DNA from: Porogramme epimiltina
Lineage: Eukaryota; Basidiomycota; Agaricomycetes; Polyporales; Polyporaceae
Assembly: GCA_900155495.1 (NCBI GenBank)
Contig: FTLJ01000395.1
Coordinates: 124,001-188,000 of the forward strand
Direction: 5' to 3'
DNA: 64,000 bases
The notes under the pieces are model-generated. The model was not told where the DNA came from. It was given only the letters and a program-made list of their open reading frames with translations, and did no database searches. Position numbers and translations under genes: made by a program. This document shows, one piece after another, positions 9,751-21,831 of the stretch (the stretch's first letter is position 1; each line of letters starts with the position of its first letter).

Positions 9751-12700
9751 ATGGTGCAGAGCTATCTGCGCCATGGGCCTACAGAGGTACGCGCTGCACG
9801 CCTACGCGTTGCTATCACTTCTAACCTTTTCTTCAGGCGTTTGGGCTCGTATGCAGCGCGTCTTCGAATTCGCACTACGATGGAAAACTCGCGTACGTCC
9901 CCGCTCTCGAGGATATCTTGGTGTGGGATGTCAAGAAGGGCCAAATGGTGCGCGATATCCTGAGTCATACACCCTTCCTCTCTTGACATTATTTAGCTCG
10001 CGATGTGGCACGAAACTGGGCACCGCGCAGAAGTAACCTGCATACTCCGCTCTCCGCAAAAAGATCACTTCGCCGTAGGGTACGCCGACGGTTCCATTCG
10101 CCTATGGAGCGCGTCTTCTTCCTCGGTGCTCGCGACGTTCAACGGTCACAAGAAAGCTGTGACTGCGCTCGCGTTCGACGAGACTGGCACCAGGCTCGCT
10201 TCCGGCTCGCAGGACACCGACCTTATTCTGTGGGACGTCGTCGGTGAAGCTGGCCTGTACCGGTACGTCTTGGTTTTCATCCGCGCCTTTATCTTCTTTT
10301 TTTTTTTACCTCTTCACAGCTTGCGCGGTCACCGGGACCAAATTACTGCGATCCGTTTCGTCCGCCCCGTTGCCGACTCTGCGCCCTCGACGTCCACGGG
10401 AATTACTCCGGGCTTCCTCTTGACCGGCTCCAAGGACACGTTCCTGAAGCTATGGGACCTTTCAACCCAACACTGTATTCAGACCATCGTTGCTCACCGT
10501 TCAGAAGTGTGGACTATGGACCTCGACCCCGAGCAAGAACATGTCTTCACTGGCAGTGGAGAGGGAGAGCTGAAAGCATGGAGAGTCGACCATGCTGCCC
10601 TTGCACAAGGGTTGAGGGAAACGGAATCAGGAGAGGTACGTGTACTACCCTCGTCCTTGTACCTCATTTTCCAACCCTTCGGCAATCCAGGTCGCGAAAT
10701 TCATCCACCCCGTAACAACGTTGCCTCTTGCGTCTTCGCATCGCGTCTCCCAGATCACTTTCCACCCCAACAAGCCCTACCTTGCCGTACAGTCCCACGA
10801 TAAGTCCGTGGAAGTGTTCCGGATACGCACCGAGGAGGAGATCAAGAAGAAACAAGCACGTAGACGCAAGCGTGCTAAGGAGAAGGAACAAGAGAAGAAA
10901 GAGAAGGGGAAGAAGAAGGACGAGGGAGGCGACGTTCAGATGGACGCGGAGCCCGAGGCACAAGAAGTCCAGCTTGTGGATCTCTTCCAGCCGTACCTGA
11001 TCGTGCGTGCTAGCGGGAAAGTTCGTTCGTTCGCCTTTAGTGAAGAGGACGCGGGAGGCAAGGGCAACGTCCAACTGTTTGTCGCCCTCTCCAACAATGC
11101 GCTGGAAGTGTACAACATTCCGCCACCCACCAAGTCGAAAGACGACAGTCCTGAGGCCACGCGTATCTTTTCGGTCGATCTTCCTGGACATAGAACGGAT
11201 GTTCGTTCTCTCTGCCTAAGCTCCGACGATATGTTGTTGGCCTCAGCATCCAATGGTAAGTCATATTCGCCCCTCGTATGTTGGGGTTAAACTAAGACGT
11301 GCATTAGGCTCGCTGAAAATATGGAATATGAAGACCACCGCATGCATTCGGACCATGGACTGCGGCTACGCGATATGCAGCACATTCCTTCCCGGCGACC
11401 GTCAAGTTGCTGTTGGCACGAAATCAGGCGAAATCCTGATATACGACATCGCGTCGTCTACGCTCATCGATACCGTCCAGGCCCACTCTGCCACCGTATG
11501 GTCAATACACCTTCGTCCAGACGGGACCGGACTTGTCAGCGGCAGTGCTGACAAAGATGTCAAGTTTTGGGACTTCGAACGCAAGCTTGCTAATAGTGAT
11601 AATGTGCGCATCTGTCCTGCTTGCCCCTAGAACCCCTTGCTTACATAGAACACTAGCCACGAAGCGCAGCTCTTCTCACTCTCGTCCATATCCGGACACT
11701 GAAAATGACCGACGACGTGCTCAGCGTGCGCTATAGCCCGAACGGCAAGCTGCTCGCCGTCGCGCTGCTCGACTCGACCGTCAAGGTCTTCTACCAGGAC
11801 ACGCTCAAGTTCTTCCTCTCACTCTATGGACACAAACTCCCCGTCCTGTCGATGGACATCTCGGGCGACTCAAAGCTCATCGTGACGTGCTCTGCGGACA
11901 AGAACGTCAAGATCTGGGGCCTCGACTTTGGCGACTGTCACAAGTCGCTCTTTGCGCACGACGAGAGCGTGATGCAGGTGGCGTTCGAGCGTAACGACAC
12001 GCGCGACGGCGACGCGAAGCCATCGCACTACTTCTGGACCGTCGGCAAGGACAAGCTGCTGAAGTACTGGGACGGTGACAAGGTGCGTGGCGCACTCGCC
12101 CTAGATTACGACTTGGGACCCGCCTTCTGACGCCGCGCGCCAGTTTGAGAACATCCAGAAGCTCGAGGGCCACCACGGCGAGGTGTGGGCCCTCGCCGTC
12201 AGCCACCACGGCAAGTTCGTCGTCACCGGCTCGCACGACAAGTCCATCCGAGTCTGGGAGAAGCTCGACGAGCCGGTACGCATACTACCATACTTTTTTT
12301 CCTGCCCATGACACACGACCGACCCGTTACGTCCTCTCCCACAGCTGTTCCTCGAGGAGGAGCGCGAGCGCGAGCTCGAGGCGCTCTACGAGACCGGCAT
12401 CGCCGACGCCCTCAACCGCACCGACGCGCCCATCGGCAGCGGCGCCGCCGACCCTTCCGCCGCCGCCATCGCCGCCGGTGGCACGGGCGACGCCGCCGAG
12501 GCCGCGGCGGTCTCGAAGCAGACGACGGAGACGCTCATGGCGGGCGAGCGTATCATGGAGGCGCTCGAGCTCGCGGACGGCGAGACCGCCGCGCTGCGCG
12601 AGTACGAGGCGGCCAAGGCGCGCGGCGGGCTCATGGCGGGCGTCGCGCCGCCGCCGCGCCACCCCGTGCTCGCCGCGTACGACGCGGAGCCCGAGGAGTA

Positions 12701-13215
12701 CGTGCTGCGCGTCGTCGAGCGCGTGCCCGGCACGGCGCTCTACGACGCGCTGCTCGTGCTGCCGTTCGGGAAGGTGCTCAGCCTGATGCGGTACTTGAAC
12801 GTGTGGGCCCAGCGGGTGAGTGCCTCTGCGCTTCGGTCGCTCCGGGCGAAGAGAGAAGGGTTGTGCTGACGGACGCTTGTGCGCTGCTGCGGTCGGCGCT
12901 ACGCAGGAGTGGAACATCGTGCTCACGTCGCGCATCATCTTCTTCCTGCTCAAGACGCACCACCACCAGATCGTCGCGAACCGCGTGATGCGCACCGCGC
13001 TCATCCCGCTGCGCCGCTCCCTGCGCGAGGGCCTCCGCCGGCAGAAGGAGACGCTCGGGTACAACCTCGCCGCGTTGCGCTTCGTGCAGCGGCAGAACGA
13101 CGCGCGGCGGACGGCGGAGTTCTTTGAGCGGGAGGAGGCGCTCACCGAGGAGCAGGTGCGCGAAAAGATTGCAGAAGGCGGGAAGAAGCGCAAGCGTGTC
13201 AACGTACGGACGTGA
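9751..13215 (+). CDS. UTP12/DIP2 (WDR3), SSU processome WD-repeat protein
   Basis: Subunit of the UTP-B complex, which with U3 snoRNA processes 18S pre-rRNA in the nucleolus. N-terminal [17 protein letters not shown] is followed by tandem WD40 repeats, for example [20 protein letters not shown] / [23 protein letters not shown] / [40 protein letters not shown] / [23 protein letters not shown] / DKNVKIWGL and [11 protein letters not shown] / DKSIRVWEK: two beta-propellers. A lysine/glutamate-rich insert sits near 10840-10930. The C-terminal Utp12 domain includes [18 protein letters not shown], and the tail [10 protein letters not shown] is basic. Introns are short. Codons in the 3' half end almost only in G or C. 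Confidence 0.94.
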
Positions 13216-13400
13216 GGCTCGGTAGGGGTCTCACCCCCCGAAGTTGTGGAGATACAAAATCGTGTTAGTCTGTGTTGTACATGTGTCTAGTATAGGCACA
13301 TCGTCATTATAGACATAGTGGCATCTATACCAGTAGATGCCCCGTTGATCGTGAGTATTCGTGTCGTCCATGTCGCCGAGCCATCGCCGGCTTCGTAGTC

Positions 13401-14431
13401 TCAGTTGTTGCTGCTGTGTTTCGGGCCCCAGAGATTTTCCAGCCTATGACTGCGTGAACATACAACTCATTGTCCATGCAGGGTGAACAACATACCATCC
13501 GTCGATAGGGTCGGTAGCCTCACGCATCTGCACGCTTAGAAGACCTTGATCGAGATCCGCGAGGGACGAGAACGCAGCCTTGGTGAGGTCGACGTGCTTC
13601 GAGTTGGCGGCACACCCCGCGCATGAGTCGATGACGCGCACAAAGACACACTTCTTGGGGGAGTTGCACACTAATACGAGAATGAGCACACGAGCATTGT
13701 CGTTTGGTCAATGAGACGTACGCTCTAGGAACTTGAAGCACTTCGGCTTGGAAGACCATCCAGAGAGTGTGAGCGCCGCCGCAAATGATTTGTCCTGTGG
13801 GGTGGTATACGTGAATCAATCTCAGTCTTGTACTACAGGCATGAGGAGTGGTACCGTCGGCGCCCAGTCGGTGTTTGGCCAACAGCTGGGGTTCAGAAGG
13901 TCGTGCCCCGTGTACCTAGTGGAGGATTCAACACTGAGGAGCGACCAGCACTCAAATGGTTCGCTCCTACCAAGTGATAGTGACCGGCTCAGGCTTTCCA
14001 ATGCCCTTAATGGTGTCGATAATCTTCGAAATGCTGCCAGTGATGAGTCCCGCCGCAGATTTGTTGGCCTTCTTTGGAGGGTTGGTCGACTTCTTTGCAG
14101 CCTTCTTTGACGACCGCGGTGTCAGAGAGCTGTGACCCCGGGGGACTAGCTTGCTACCAGAGCCATGAGAGTAGAAGTTGTGCTGTTCCGCCTGAGCCCC
14201 ATCATCCTCGTGGTCGTCTCGGTTGGAGTACTTGTAGAGGAGGTTGCTAGTGTTGACGGTCTGCCAGCCGTCGCGAGGGTCAAAAGTGTAGTTGTCGCCT
14301 AGAGAGTGCGGTGTAGTGTAGCGCCGCTCAAGAGCCATCCGAGAAGCGTCGATGTCCCTAGCCGATGTGAGACCAAGACAGCCTAGAAGAGAGAAAGCCA
14401 GAAAGCCTGAGAGGAGCGCAGTAGGCTTCAT
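13401..14431 (-). CDS. Secreted DPBB (barwin/RlpA-like, expansin-like) protein
   Basis: A signal peptide (MKPTALLSGFLAFSLLGCLG) precedes a variable linker of about 130 residues rich in Ser and Lys (SSKKAAKKSTNPPKKANKSA). A double-psi beta-barrel domain follows: VTITWYTGHDLLNPSCW, then FKFLE, LCNSPKKCVFVRVIDSCAGC and HVDLTKAAFSSLADLDQGLL, ending DGW-LENLWGPKHSSNN. The final exon follows an intron with GTATGT donor and CATAG acceptor, which restores the family ending. Without that splice the frame ends at 13444. The GH45-like fold is present, but no second, cellulose-binding expansin domain is seen. Likely a cell-wall or extracellular protein; enzymatic activity not established. Confidence 0.85.
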
Positions 14432-14891
14432 CGCAGGTAAAAACAGGCTAGTCTTCAGGGTAGCGTTGAGAAAGAATGGCCGTTGCCGCACAGGCGATCG
14501 CGAGTAGGGTCGCAAGAGACGGGGGCTTGAAGGAAGATGGCGGATGAGAAGAGAGAATGTTGGGCAAACTTGTGTCCTCTTCACACCCGGCCTTTGGCGG
14601 GACGGTGACGACACGCGACGCGTCACACTCACGTGCTGGGAGCTTCGCGTGATTCGCGCTTCTGAAGGCGGACTAGACCGCTATCAGGCGCTCGATGCTG
14701 CTTCCGAGGCAGCCACCTGTTGCCCCCGCATAATAACTTCCGGTGACTGGGACAGCACCTGAAGAACGTGGCTGCGGAAGCCCGACCTCGCCACTTTGTA
14801 AGCCAGCACGAGAATGACTCGTGTTCCGCCAAGAAGCACTTTATAAGCATTTGATCTCCACTTGAACTGCCAACTCGTTGACCAAACCACC
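14432..14891. promoter_or_regulatory. Divergent spacer, DPBB gene / PLP enzyme
   Basis: 460 bp between two start codons transcribed outward, so it holds both promoters. No further motif can be supported. Confidence 0.5.
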
Positions 14892-16662
14892 ATGGCTCCC
14901 AAAACTCAAGGCGTAAGCAAACTCACTGGCACCGACCTCATACATGCCGACGACGCCCTCCATGGCCCGGAGGTCGCTCCTTCCTTGTCGGTCTCTACTA
15001 GTGAGTTTCCGGGCGGCCTCGTGTAAATACGCCCTCAAGCACTCATAACATCTGCTCGCCTATAGCTTTCAGAGCCCGTAACCCCCTCACTGAGCCCCCA
15101 GAGGAGGCAGACCCCTGGGGCCCCTCTCGGCATGTATACTCGCGCTACACCCAGAATGTAAGCTCCCGTGCAGAGCGTGTGCTCAGCAAAATCAATGTAA
15201 GTCTTCTGAACCTTGATGACGTGTGAGCGGCGGCTGAATAGGTTTCCTGTTAGGATGGGTATGCATTGACCTTTGCGTCTGGTCTGGCTGCTTCCTTCGC
15301 GGTTAGTCCACCAGCTGGTGCCGGCAACAAGCTCACAGGCTTACCGCGTCGCCCCTTGTGTAGGCGTTGGTACTCATCAACCCCAAGCGCGTTGCCATTA
15401 CCGGAGGGTACCATGGATGCCACGCCACCATTGAAGTCTTCAAACGTTCGCGAAAGGGTGACTTGGAAATCATTGGCATTGACGACGAGTTCAAGCCCGG
15501 TGACCTGTGCTGGCTGGAGACCCCGCTGAACCCTACAGGAGAGGCTAGGTCTGTTGCGATCTGGCTAGTGTAATGTGCGGTGTGCTGACGTTGCTGCAGG
15601 GACATCAAGTACTATGCTGACAAGGTTCACGCTGTTGGGGGACATCTGCTCGTGGACTCGACGTTCGCGCCTCCTCCTCTGCAGTACCCATTCAAATGGG
15701 GTGCCGACGTAATCATGCACAGTGGTACGTCTACATCACTCCCATAATTTGTCAGTCCCAATGACGACGTATTACAGGCACCAAGTACTTTGGAGGCCAC
15801 TCGGATTTGCTGTGCGGCGTCCTCGTCGTCCAGACCTTGGAGAAATGGCACGAGGTATTGGGACATTTATTTACTTCTTATGGACCATCCTCATGGCCAC
15901 CTGATAGATGTGGAACATCCGTACCTACCTAGGAAACATGATGGGCTCGTTGGAGGCGTGGCTGCTGCTTCGTTCGCTGCGGACGCTGCACCTCCGTGTC
16001 CCGCGCCAGTCCGAGAACGCGTATGGGCTGGCGCAGTGGCTCTCGAAGGCTGCGGGGGTATGTCTACGCCACATTAACTGCGCCTCCTCCAAAATGCTTA
16101 CCAGCGTCGTATGCTTGCACAGGGTAAGTCGCACGACGGGATTCCGGCGGGCGTGATCGAAAAGGTGTGGCACTCGAGCCTGCAAGGGATCGACGCACGG
16201 GGCTTCGACCCCAAGACGCAGCTCGAGGGCGGCTGGAACCCGACGTTCTCCATCTTCGTACGTCCCATCTGCTCGAGTGTCTACATTTCGATCGTCCTTC
16301 TGAAACACGTGTACCGCAGATGGCAGACGAGAAGTACGCCGCTGCGCTACCGCACGCCACCAAATACTTTATCGTGAGCGTTTCGGACGTTGACGTTGGC
16401 GGACTTATGCTGACAGCGGACGGACAGCCTGCAACGAGCTTGGGAGGGGTGGAGTCCCTGATCGAGCAGCGCGTTCACTCGGACCCTGGCGCAGACCCCA
16501 GGCTCGTCCGTATCAGCGTCGGTGTAGAAGACCTGGAGGTGAGCTTGTTTGCTTGCCCGTCTAGTAGTTTCCGGTGTCCTGACCCATCGCCAAAAGGACC
16601 TGAAGGACGACTTGCGGCGGGTGTTCAAGGAGCTGGTCGCGGGGCCGAAAGCCAAACTTTGA
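14892..16662 (+). CDS. Cys/Met-metabolism PLP-dependent enzyme (cystathionine lyase/synthase-like)
   Basis: Trans-sulfuration-type fold-type I PLP enzyme. Starts MAPKTQGVSKLTGTDL. Blocks in order: SLSVSTTFRARNP; HVYSRYTQ (phosphate-binding Tyr/Arg); INDGYALTFASGLAA; KRVAITGGYHGCHATIEVF (GGYHG aromatic stacking Tyr); LCWLETPLNPTGEARDI; HLLVDSTFAPPPLQYPFKWG (Asp pairing with PLP N1); ADVIMHSGTKYFGGHSDLL (Lys forms the Schiff base); GNMMGSLEAWLLLRSLRTL. It ends KELVAGPKAKL after about nine exons. The WLETPLNPTG and HSGTKY motifs place it in the cystathionine gamma-synthase / beta-lyase group; the exact reaction cannot be fixed from sequence alone. Confidence 0.88.
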
Positions 16663-17004
16663 AGTCCCTGTAAACCTCGGATCAGTACAGGAAGCGCTGC
16701 CTGCAGCACGGACTAGACATGGAAGGGCCTAGATTTCATATACTAAACGGGGACATCGAAACGTGCTTCTTTATATCGTTCCATTGTGCTCTGCGGCAGG
16801 ATTCTGCGGGCGATGCCCTCGATGTGGCGCGCGCTGGGCAGCGATCTGAAGGCAGATACCATCGATGAAAATTGACTCCGCCACGGCTGATTGAAAAGGG
16901 GCGACCCTCGCTCCGGTTCCGCCCTTTCTCTGACTCGGAAGCCCTCTGGTCCTTGTGCCCCTATACAAAATCAGCATCTTGTCTTCGACGAGCTCTGTAA
17001 CAAG
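16663..17004. other. Spacer between PLP enzyme and SR protein
   Basis: About 340 bp between two + strand genes: 3' flank then promoter. Nothing else recognised. Confidence 0.45.
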
Positions 17005-18450
17005 ATGCCCTGCGATCGTGTCTACCTGGGCGGTAGGTATTTTACCCGACAGGCCCGATTCGCTTCGTTGATATAACGCCTCGCAGGGCTTCCCGAAAGT
17101 ATCAGTTCAGATGAGGTTTTCGAAGTACTCAGAGAGTCTAATAGTGTCTTTGTTCTATTGGCTGACATCGCAAAAGGCTCTTTCGGGGTACGGCAACATA
17201 ACAGAAATCAAACTGCGTTCAGGTCTGCTCTGCAAAATGTGCTCCACGCGCGATGTACTCACCGGTTCTACAGGCTATGGTTTTGTGCAATTTGAGTCCG
17301 CTGAGGTGTGTATGCCGGCCTACGTTCCTTTAATAAACTCACCGAGGCGGCCGATAACGTTGCAAAGGTGGCTCGGGTAAGGGGCAAGTCTCCATGTTGA
17401 CCGACTCGCCTCTCTAATCCATTGGAGCAGACTGTGGTTCATGCGTTTCATGACCGGCCATTTCTGGGTGTGAGCGGTATGTATTCGCATGGTGGTTGAG
17501 GTCTATTGTAGCTCACTCACGTCCCCTGATATAGGTGTTACAGTGCAGTTCGCGAGGCCACTGCGCAAAGAGCGTCCACCATATCGAGCAAACGACTATC
17601 CGTCGTCCCCTGAAAGTCCCTTGCATCAGCGCAGCCCAAGGCTCGACGGTTTGTATGAAGATAACTACCGTGGGCATAAACGATATGTCGTTGTAGTAGA
17701 TAATTTGCATCCTCGCACGTGCTGGCAGGTACTCGCTTTCACCCTCCTTTCACATGGACTCGTCTCACTATGGGCTCAGGAATTGAAAGACTTCGGCCGC
17801 CTTTTGGGGGGCGATGTCGCGTTCTGTGACATCGGTCCCCGGGATCAAGGGTGAGCTCCTTGTAGGACAATCCAACATAAGGTTCTCACCAGGATAAACT
17901 CCAGCTTTATCAATTACTCTTCTGAACACGACGCGGATCGTGCCGTTAGGGAACTCAACGGTTATAGGTTGATGGGGAATGTGCTACGTCTGAAACGTCA
18001 GGCAAGTTGTTATATACACTCTTGGTCCGGGAAATAGGCTCACAAGGCACGATGTAGTACCCACAGGGTACACGCGACGCATACACCGACTATCGCTCGA
18101 GATCTAGGTCCCCCGTGCGTCGCAGCCGCGAGCAACCCTTGAGCCAGTCTTGGGACACAGGTTATCACTCGTCGCGCTATTCTGGCCGTGACTATTATCC
18201 CGATCCTCATAGGGCTCCCCATGCTGCACCCCATGCCGCACCCCATGCCGCACCTGCTTACCCTGACACCACGCCTACTTATCATTATCCCTCTGCTGTC
18301 AACGTCAACACAACCGTCGGCGGGGGTCAGGAATCTGCCCAAAGCACCACGGCAGGGGCCATCGATGCCGCACATTGGATGCACATTGGGGCGCTCCTCG
18401 CTTCTCTCCAGAACCAGCTACCCACCGGGAACCTACCTCGCGCATCCTGA
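17005..18450 (+). CDS. SR-type splicing factor with two RRMs
   Basis: Starts MPCDRVYLGGLPESISSDEV, an RRM1 RNP2 block. RNP1 follows as GYGFVQFESAEAADNV once short introns are removed. RRM2 is a pseudo-RRM (YVVVVDNLHPRTCWQELKDF, then LLGGDVAFCDIG). Its CWQELKD corresponds to the SR-protein signature SWQDLKD with two changes. A short RS segment (YRSRSRSPVRRSREQ) is followed by a Tyr/Pro/Ala-rich tail with three 12-bp repeats coding P-H-A-A. The intron before the RS segment appears to use a GC donor at about 18002. Expected nuclear role: constitutive or alternative splicing and mRNA export, by analogy with fungal Srp2-like proteins. Confidence 0.82.
18217..18252 (+). repeat. Three 12-bp tandem repeats in the SR protein gene
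   Basis: Three consecutive CCCCATGCYGCA units, the first differing at one base, coding for P-H-A-A each. In-frame, so likely to change copy number without breaking the protein. Confidence 0.9.
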
Positions 18451-18545
18451 ATTTGCGCCATTGACCATCACCGGGGGAGGGGACCGCAAAAGCCAGCGTC
18501 GACAGTGTAGCCCAGTCAAAAAAAGACCCGCACATGTATTATAGT

Positions 18546-20031
18546 CTACTTTTTGCCCTTGTACAAGTTGAGGAACGCCGCCTTGTCCTCCCATCCCATG
18601 CCGACGCGTTTGACGCGACCGATCTGCGCCATGAGCGCCGCGCAACATTCGCCGAGCTCGTCGGTGTACCCGCCACCCGTGAGGAACTCCGAGAGGAGGA
18701 ACGAGCCGGAGCTGGGCGACTCGGAGGGCGAGAGTAGGCGAATCGAGAGCGTCAGCGGCGCGAGCGAGGAAGCGAGAGTGAACGCGTGCCGCAGAGGGTT
18801 GAGGACGCTCCCCGGGATGGAGTGGGAGAGCGAGGGCGCAAACGCCGTCGGCTGGTCGTACCTGCCCGGCCGGTCAGCGTCAGCACACAGCGCACGCGCA
18901 GGGGTCAGCGCGGAACGGACGGGCGACGCACCGGACACACATGACGAACACCCTGTGCGTCGTCACGGGCACCTTCACGCCCGCGAACACGTCCGCGAAG
19001 CGGAGGAGCGCGCGGCCGTTGCTCGTGGTGCCCTCGGGGAAGACGACGACGGGGCGGTCCGCCGCGCGGCGCACGTCCTCGAGCGCCTCCGCGGGGGACG
19101 ACGCGGCGCGCGCGAGGAGCGGGAGGTGGCCCGCGGCGGCGAGCATGCCGAGGAGGCCGACGCGGCGGAAGCCCGCGAGGGGGACGCGCGCGGTGGGCGC
19201 GCGGGCGGCGGGCGCGGAGATGGCGGCGGAGCCGGTGCCCGTGCGCCGTCCGGGCGTGCGCGAGAGAGGCGTTGAGGGCGCGGATGCGGGCGCGGATATG
19301 TCGAGGGTCGAGCAGACCGGGAGGACGAAGACGGGGTTGAAGCTGAGGCGGGGTGCGTTGGTCCGGGAGGGTGGAAAATAATGTGGAGGGGACGTACCGG
19401 AAGGCGAGCCAGAGGATTTCTATCCAGGATGCCCAGTTGGAGACGATGATGTCCCCTGCGCGAGGGGACCAGGCCTCGTTACGGGGAGCACCGCGTCTGA
19501 AGGGGGAATGAGGAGGGGTGGGGGAGGGCAGGACACGAGTACTCACCCCCGTTTCCTTGCTACGACGTCCACCGGTATCCAGTACAACCCCACCAGAAGC
19601 AGCGCCGTCCGTGCAAGTATGACGGTGAGTACATGGGTAATGGCCCTATACAGGGGGCGAATGGGATACTGGTACCTGGTCTCGTGAGCGGTGTGTGGGG
19701 GGGTGCATAGGGAGGGCCACTCACGAAGATTAAGCACGCTCCGTTGACAACTACCGCGTAGACAAGAGCGAGACCCAGGAGTAGCACTGTCTTCAACGTC
19801 CCCACTAGGAGGCCTACAGGCAATAGGATGGTAGCCAGAACATCGGAACCTGAGGGCGGAACAGGCTTGAGGAAGGGCTGCAGGTGGCAACTTGTGAGTA
19901 TTTCCGACGGCGAGAGTAACTCTATGAGACGGACCTGTATACCAGTGCCTGGATCCTAAGGATAATTGTCAACAATCTACTCGGATATTGACGACAGGTC
20001 AACTCACTCTGAACGCAGAGAACTTCTCCAT
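18546..20031 (-). CDS. LOA1/VPS66-like lysophosphatidic acid acyltransferase family protein
   Basis: Membrane protein of the PlsC-like acyltransferase family related to yeast Loa1/Vps66 (lipid-droplet and ER). Starts MEKFSAFRDPGTGIQ, followed by PFLKPVPPSGSD. Two hydrophobic segments come next: LLVGTLKTVLLLGLALVYAV and ITHVLTVILARTALLLVGLY. GDIIVSNWASWIEILWLAF occupies the place of acyltransferase motif I, with Trp and Glu where His and Asp of HX4D are expected. RPVVVFPEGTTSNGRALLRF is motif III, well conserved. It ends WEDKAAFLNLYKGKK. The exons around 18880-19400 are very GC-rich. It overlaps no neighbour and converges on the SR gene with under 100 bp between stops. Confidence 0.85.
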
Positions 20032-20213
20032 GGCCGGACGGAGTGGACGTGTCGGAAGACACGTGCTGCAGGCGTCTTTGAGCGTCGGACGTGCCGGCGC
20101 GCGTCATGCGCGTTTGTGAATCAGAGCGGCTTGATCGAGGACCACTCGGAGTCGCTGGCCGACCGCTTCGCTTCTACCCCGGAGTCCCCTGAGGCTCTCT
20201 CGCAGTCGCCGCC

Positions 20214-21831
20214 ATGCACCCCTTCGCTTCGTATGTTCTTCGCAGCTACTACAAGGAGACGGGCTGGAACGAAGACAACCTCTATGCCAACCTCACCCGC
20301 TCGTCAAATGGTGAGCATTTGTCTTGTTCCTCGTCTTAGGACACCGTCCAGACGCTAGAGCAGCACTTCTCGACTTTAGTGTCCCTCGGGGACTGCACTT
20401 TGGCATATCGAAGTCGCCCAACCCTCTATTCAAGACAACGTACTCGATGAACGCCCTTCCGTCTCTGAACGGCTCTGTCGGATACATCTTCACTAGCTGC
20501 AACCTCGATGTCAAGGGCTCCGGGGATGTCCGTTTCAAGGACATGATTGACCGGTTCAAGGTTTTCGACCAACCAAGGAGGCCAGAGGGGAAGCCCGAGG
20601 AATGGCTGGCGGGAGAGCGCGTTGATACACGAGGTGAGTTCCTCGCTTTCATACAAGTTATACTGGCTAACTGTGCAATTTAGACTACCTCCTTTACGGG
20701 CGCATCTACATCCCTACGGGACGCCTTGACGCGCTGTACTCGACCCGCATTACCCCTACCCTTCAAGGCATGATTGCTGCGATCTCGGACCCGCGCATGC
20801 CCCTTTCTTCCGAGAAGTCCCGTGGACACGGACCGGCGAGCAACGTCATGTTCAGTCTACAACACGACACTGGCAAGGTGTGTACTGAGTACACCTGGAG
20901 CGCGGAAGATGGCATGTGGGGTGTGCGGTCTCTATACAACTTCGGGCGCGTTGGTCCACACGCGGACGCTTCACAGTCAGACGCACCCTCCGGGCGCAGG
21001 AAGGTCAAGCGAGTGGACGAGGAGGAGGCCATGGAGGGCGGGCTTAAGGGGCGCGTGTCTATTGGCGGCGAGTTCTACTTCAGTGCGAAAGAAAAGAGTG
21101 CAGGAGGTGCGTTTGCTGTTTCCGCCGACATTTTTGTGCTTTGCTGAGCTTCCTTGGTATATAGTGTCGACGGGAATTCGATTCACCACACTCCCTGATG
21201 CGACTCCACCATCCTTCCAAGTTCCTTCTTCTCCTTCATCTGCATCCCCGTCCACATCTGCGTCTGCCTCCGCTTCCACCGACGCCCCCGCTTCCGCAGG
21301 ACCGTCTCAAGCGCGAGGGCCGCCCTCCCAACCGCCTACCACAATCACGGCGCTCTTCAACCCGATGTTAGGTCACATCTCGGGTGCATACGCAGCGCGC
21401 GTCTCGCGCGACCTCTCCCTTGCCTCTCGCTTCGACTTCAACGTCTATAGCTACGAGAGCGAATGGTCCATCGGCGCGGAGTGGTGGCAGCGCCGCGGCC
21501 TCGTGCGCCCCGTCCCGCCGCCGACCATCGCGGAAGACGGCCAGGAAGTGCAGTCCCAGCCGCACACGCCGTCAATAGCGGAGCTTGCGGACGAGGTGCA
21601 GGGCGTCGTGAAAGCGAAGGTATCTACGACAACGGTACGAACTTTCCCCATTGTCCGTGCAACACTCGTGTCGAGTGCTTATGCAACATGCTACCACAGG
21701 ACGTCTCGCTGCTTTGGGAAGGTCGATTACGGAATATCCTGGTCAGCCTCGGCGTCGTGTCGAACCTCTCCAGCCGCTCAAAACCGATCAAGTCGGTCGG
21801 ACTCGAACTTTCGTACTTTAGTTCCGGATAG
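20214..21831 (+). CDS. MDM10: MDM10, mitochondrial outer-membrane beta-barrel (ERMES/SAM)
   Basis: Beta-barrel component of the ER-mitochondria encounter structure and of the SAM assembly complex. Start [20 protein letters not shown] is the family N-terminus. Then [119 protein letters not shown] and [18 protein letters not shown] follow. The protein ends [13 protein letters not shown], a fit to the mitochondrial beta-signal (polar-x-Gly-x-x-hydrophobic-x-hydrophobic). A Ser/Ala/Pro-rich, low-complexity loop lies at about 21230-21340 between strands. It diverges from the LOA1-like gene over about 180 bp. Confidence 0.94.

Noticed and set aside
12327..13202. 291-residue - strand open frame
   Set aside because: Antisense to the C-terminal part of UTP12, which has clear Utp12-domain sequence in the + strand.
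18553..19275. 240-residue + strand open frame
   Set aside because: Antisense to the acyltransferase gene, whose - strand exons carry FPEGTTSNG and other motifs.
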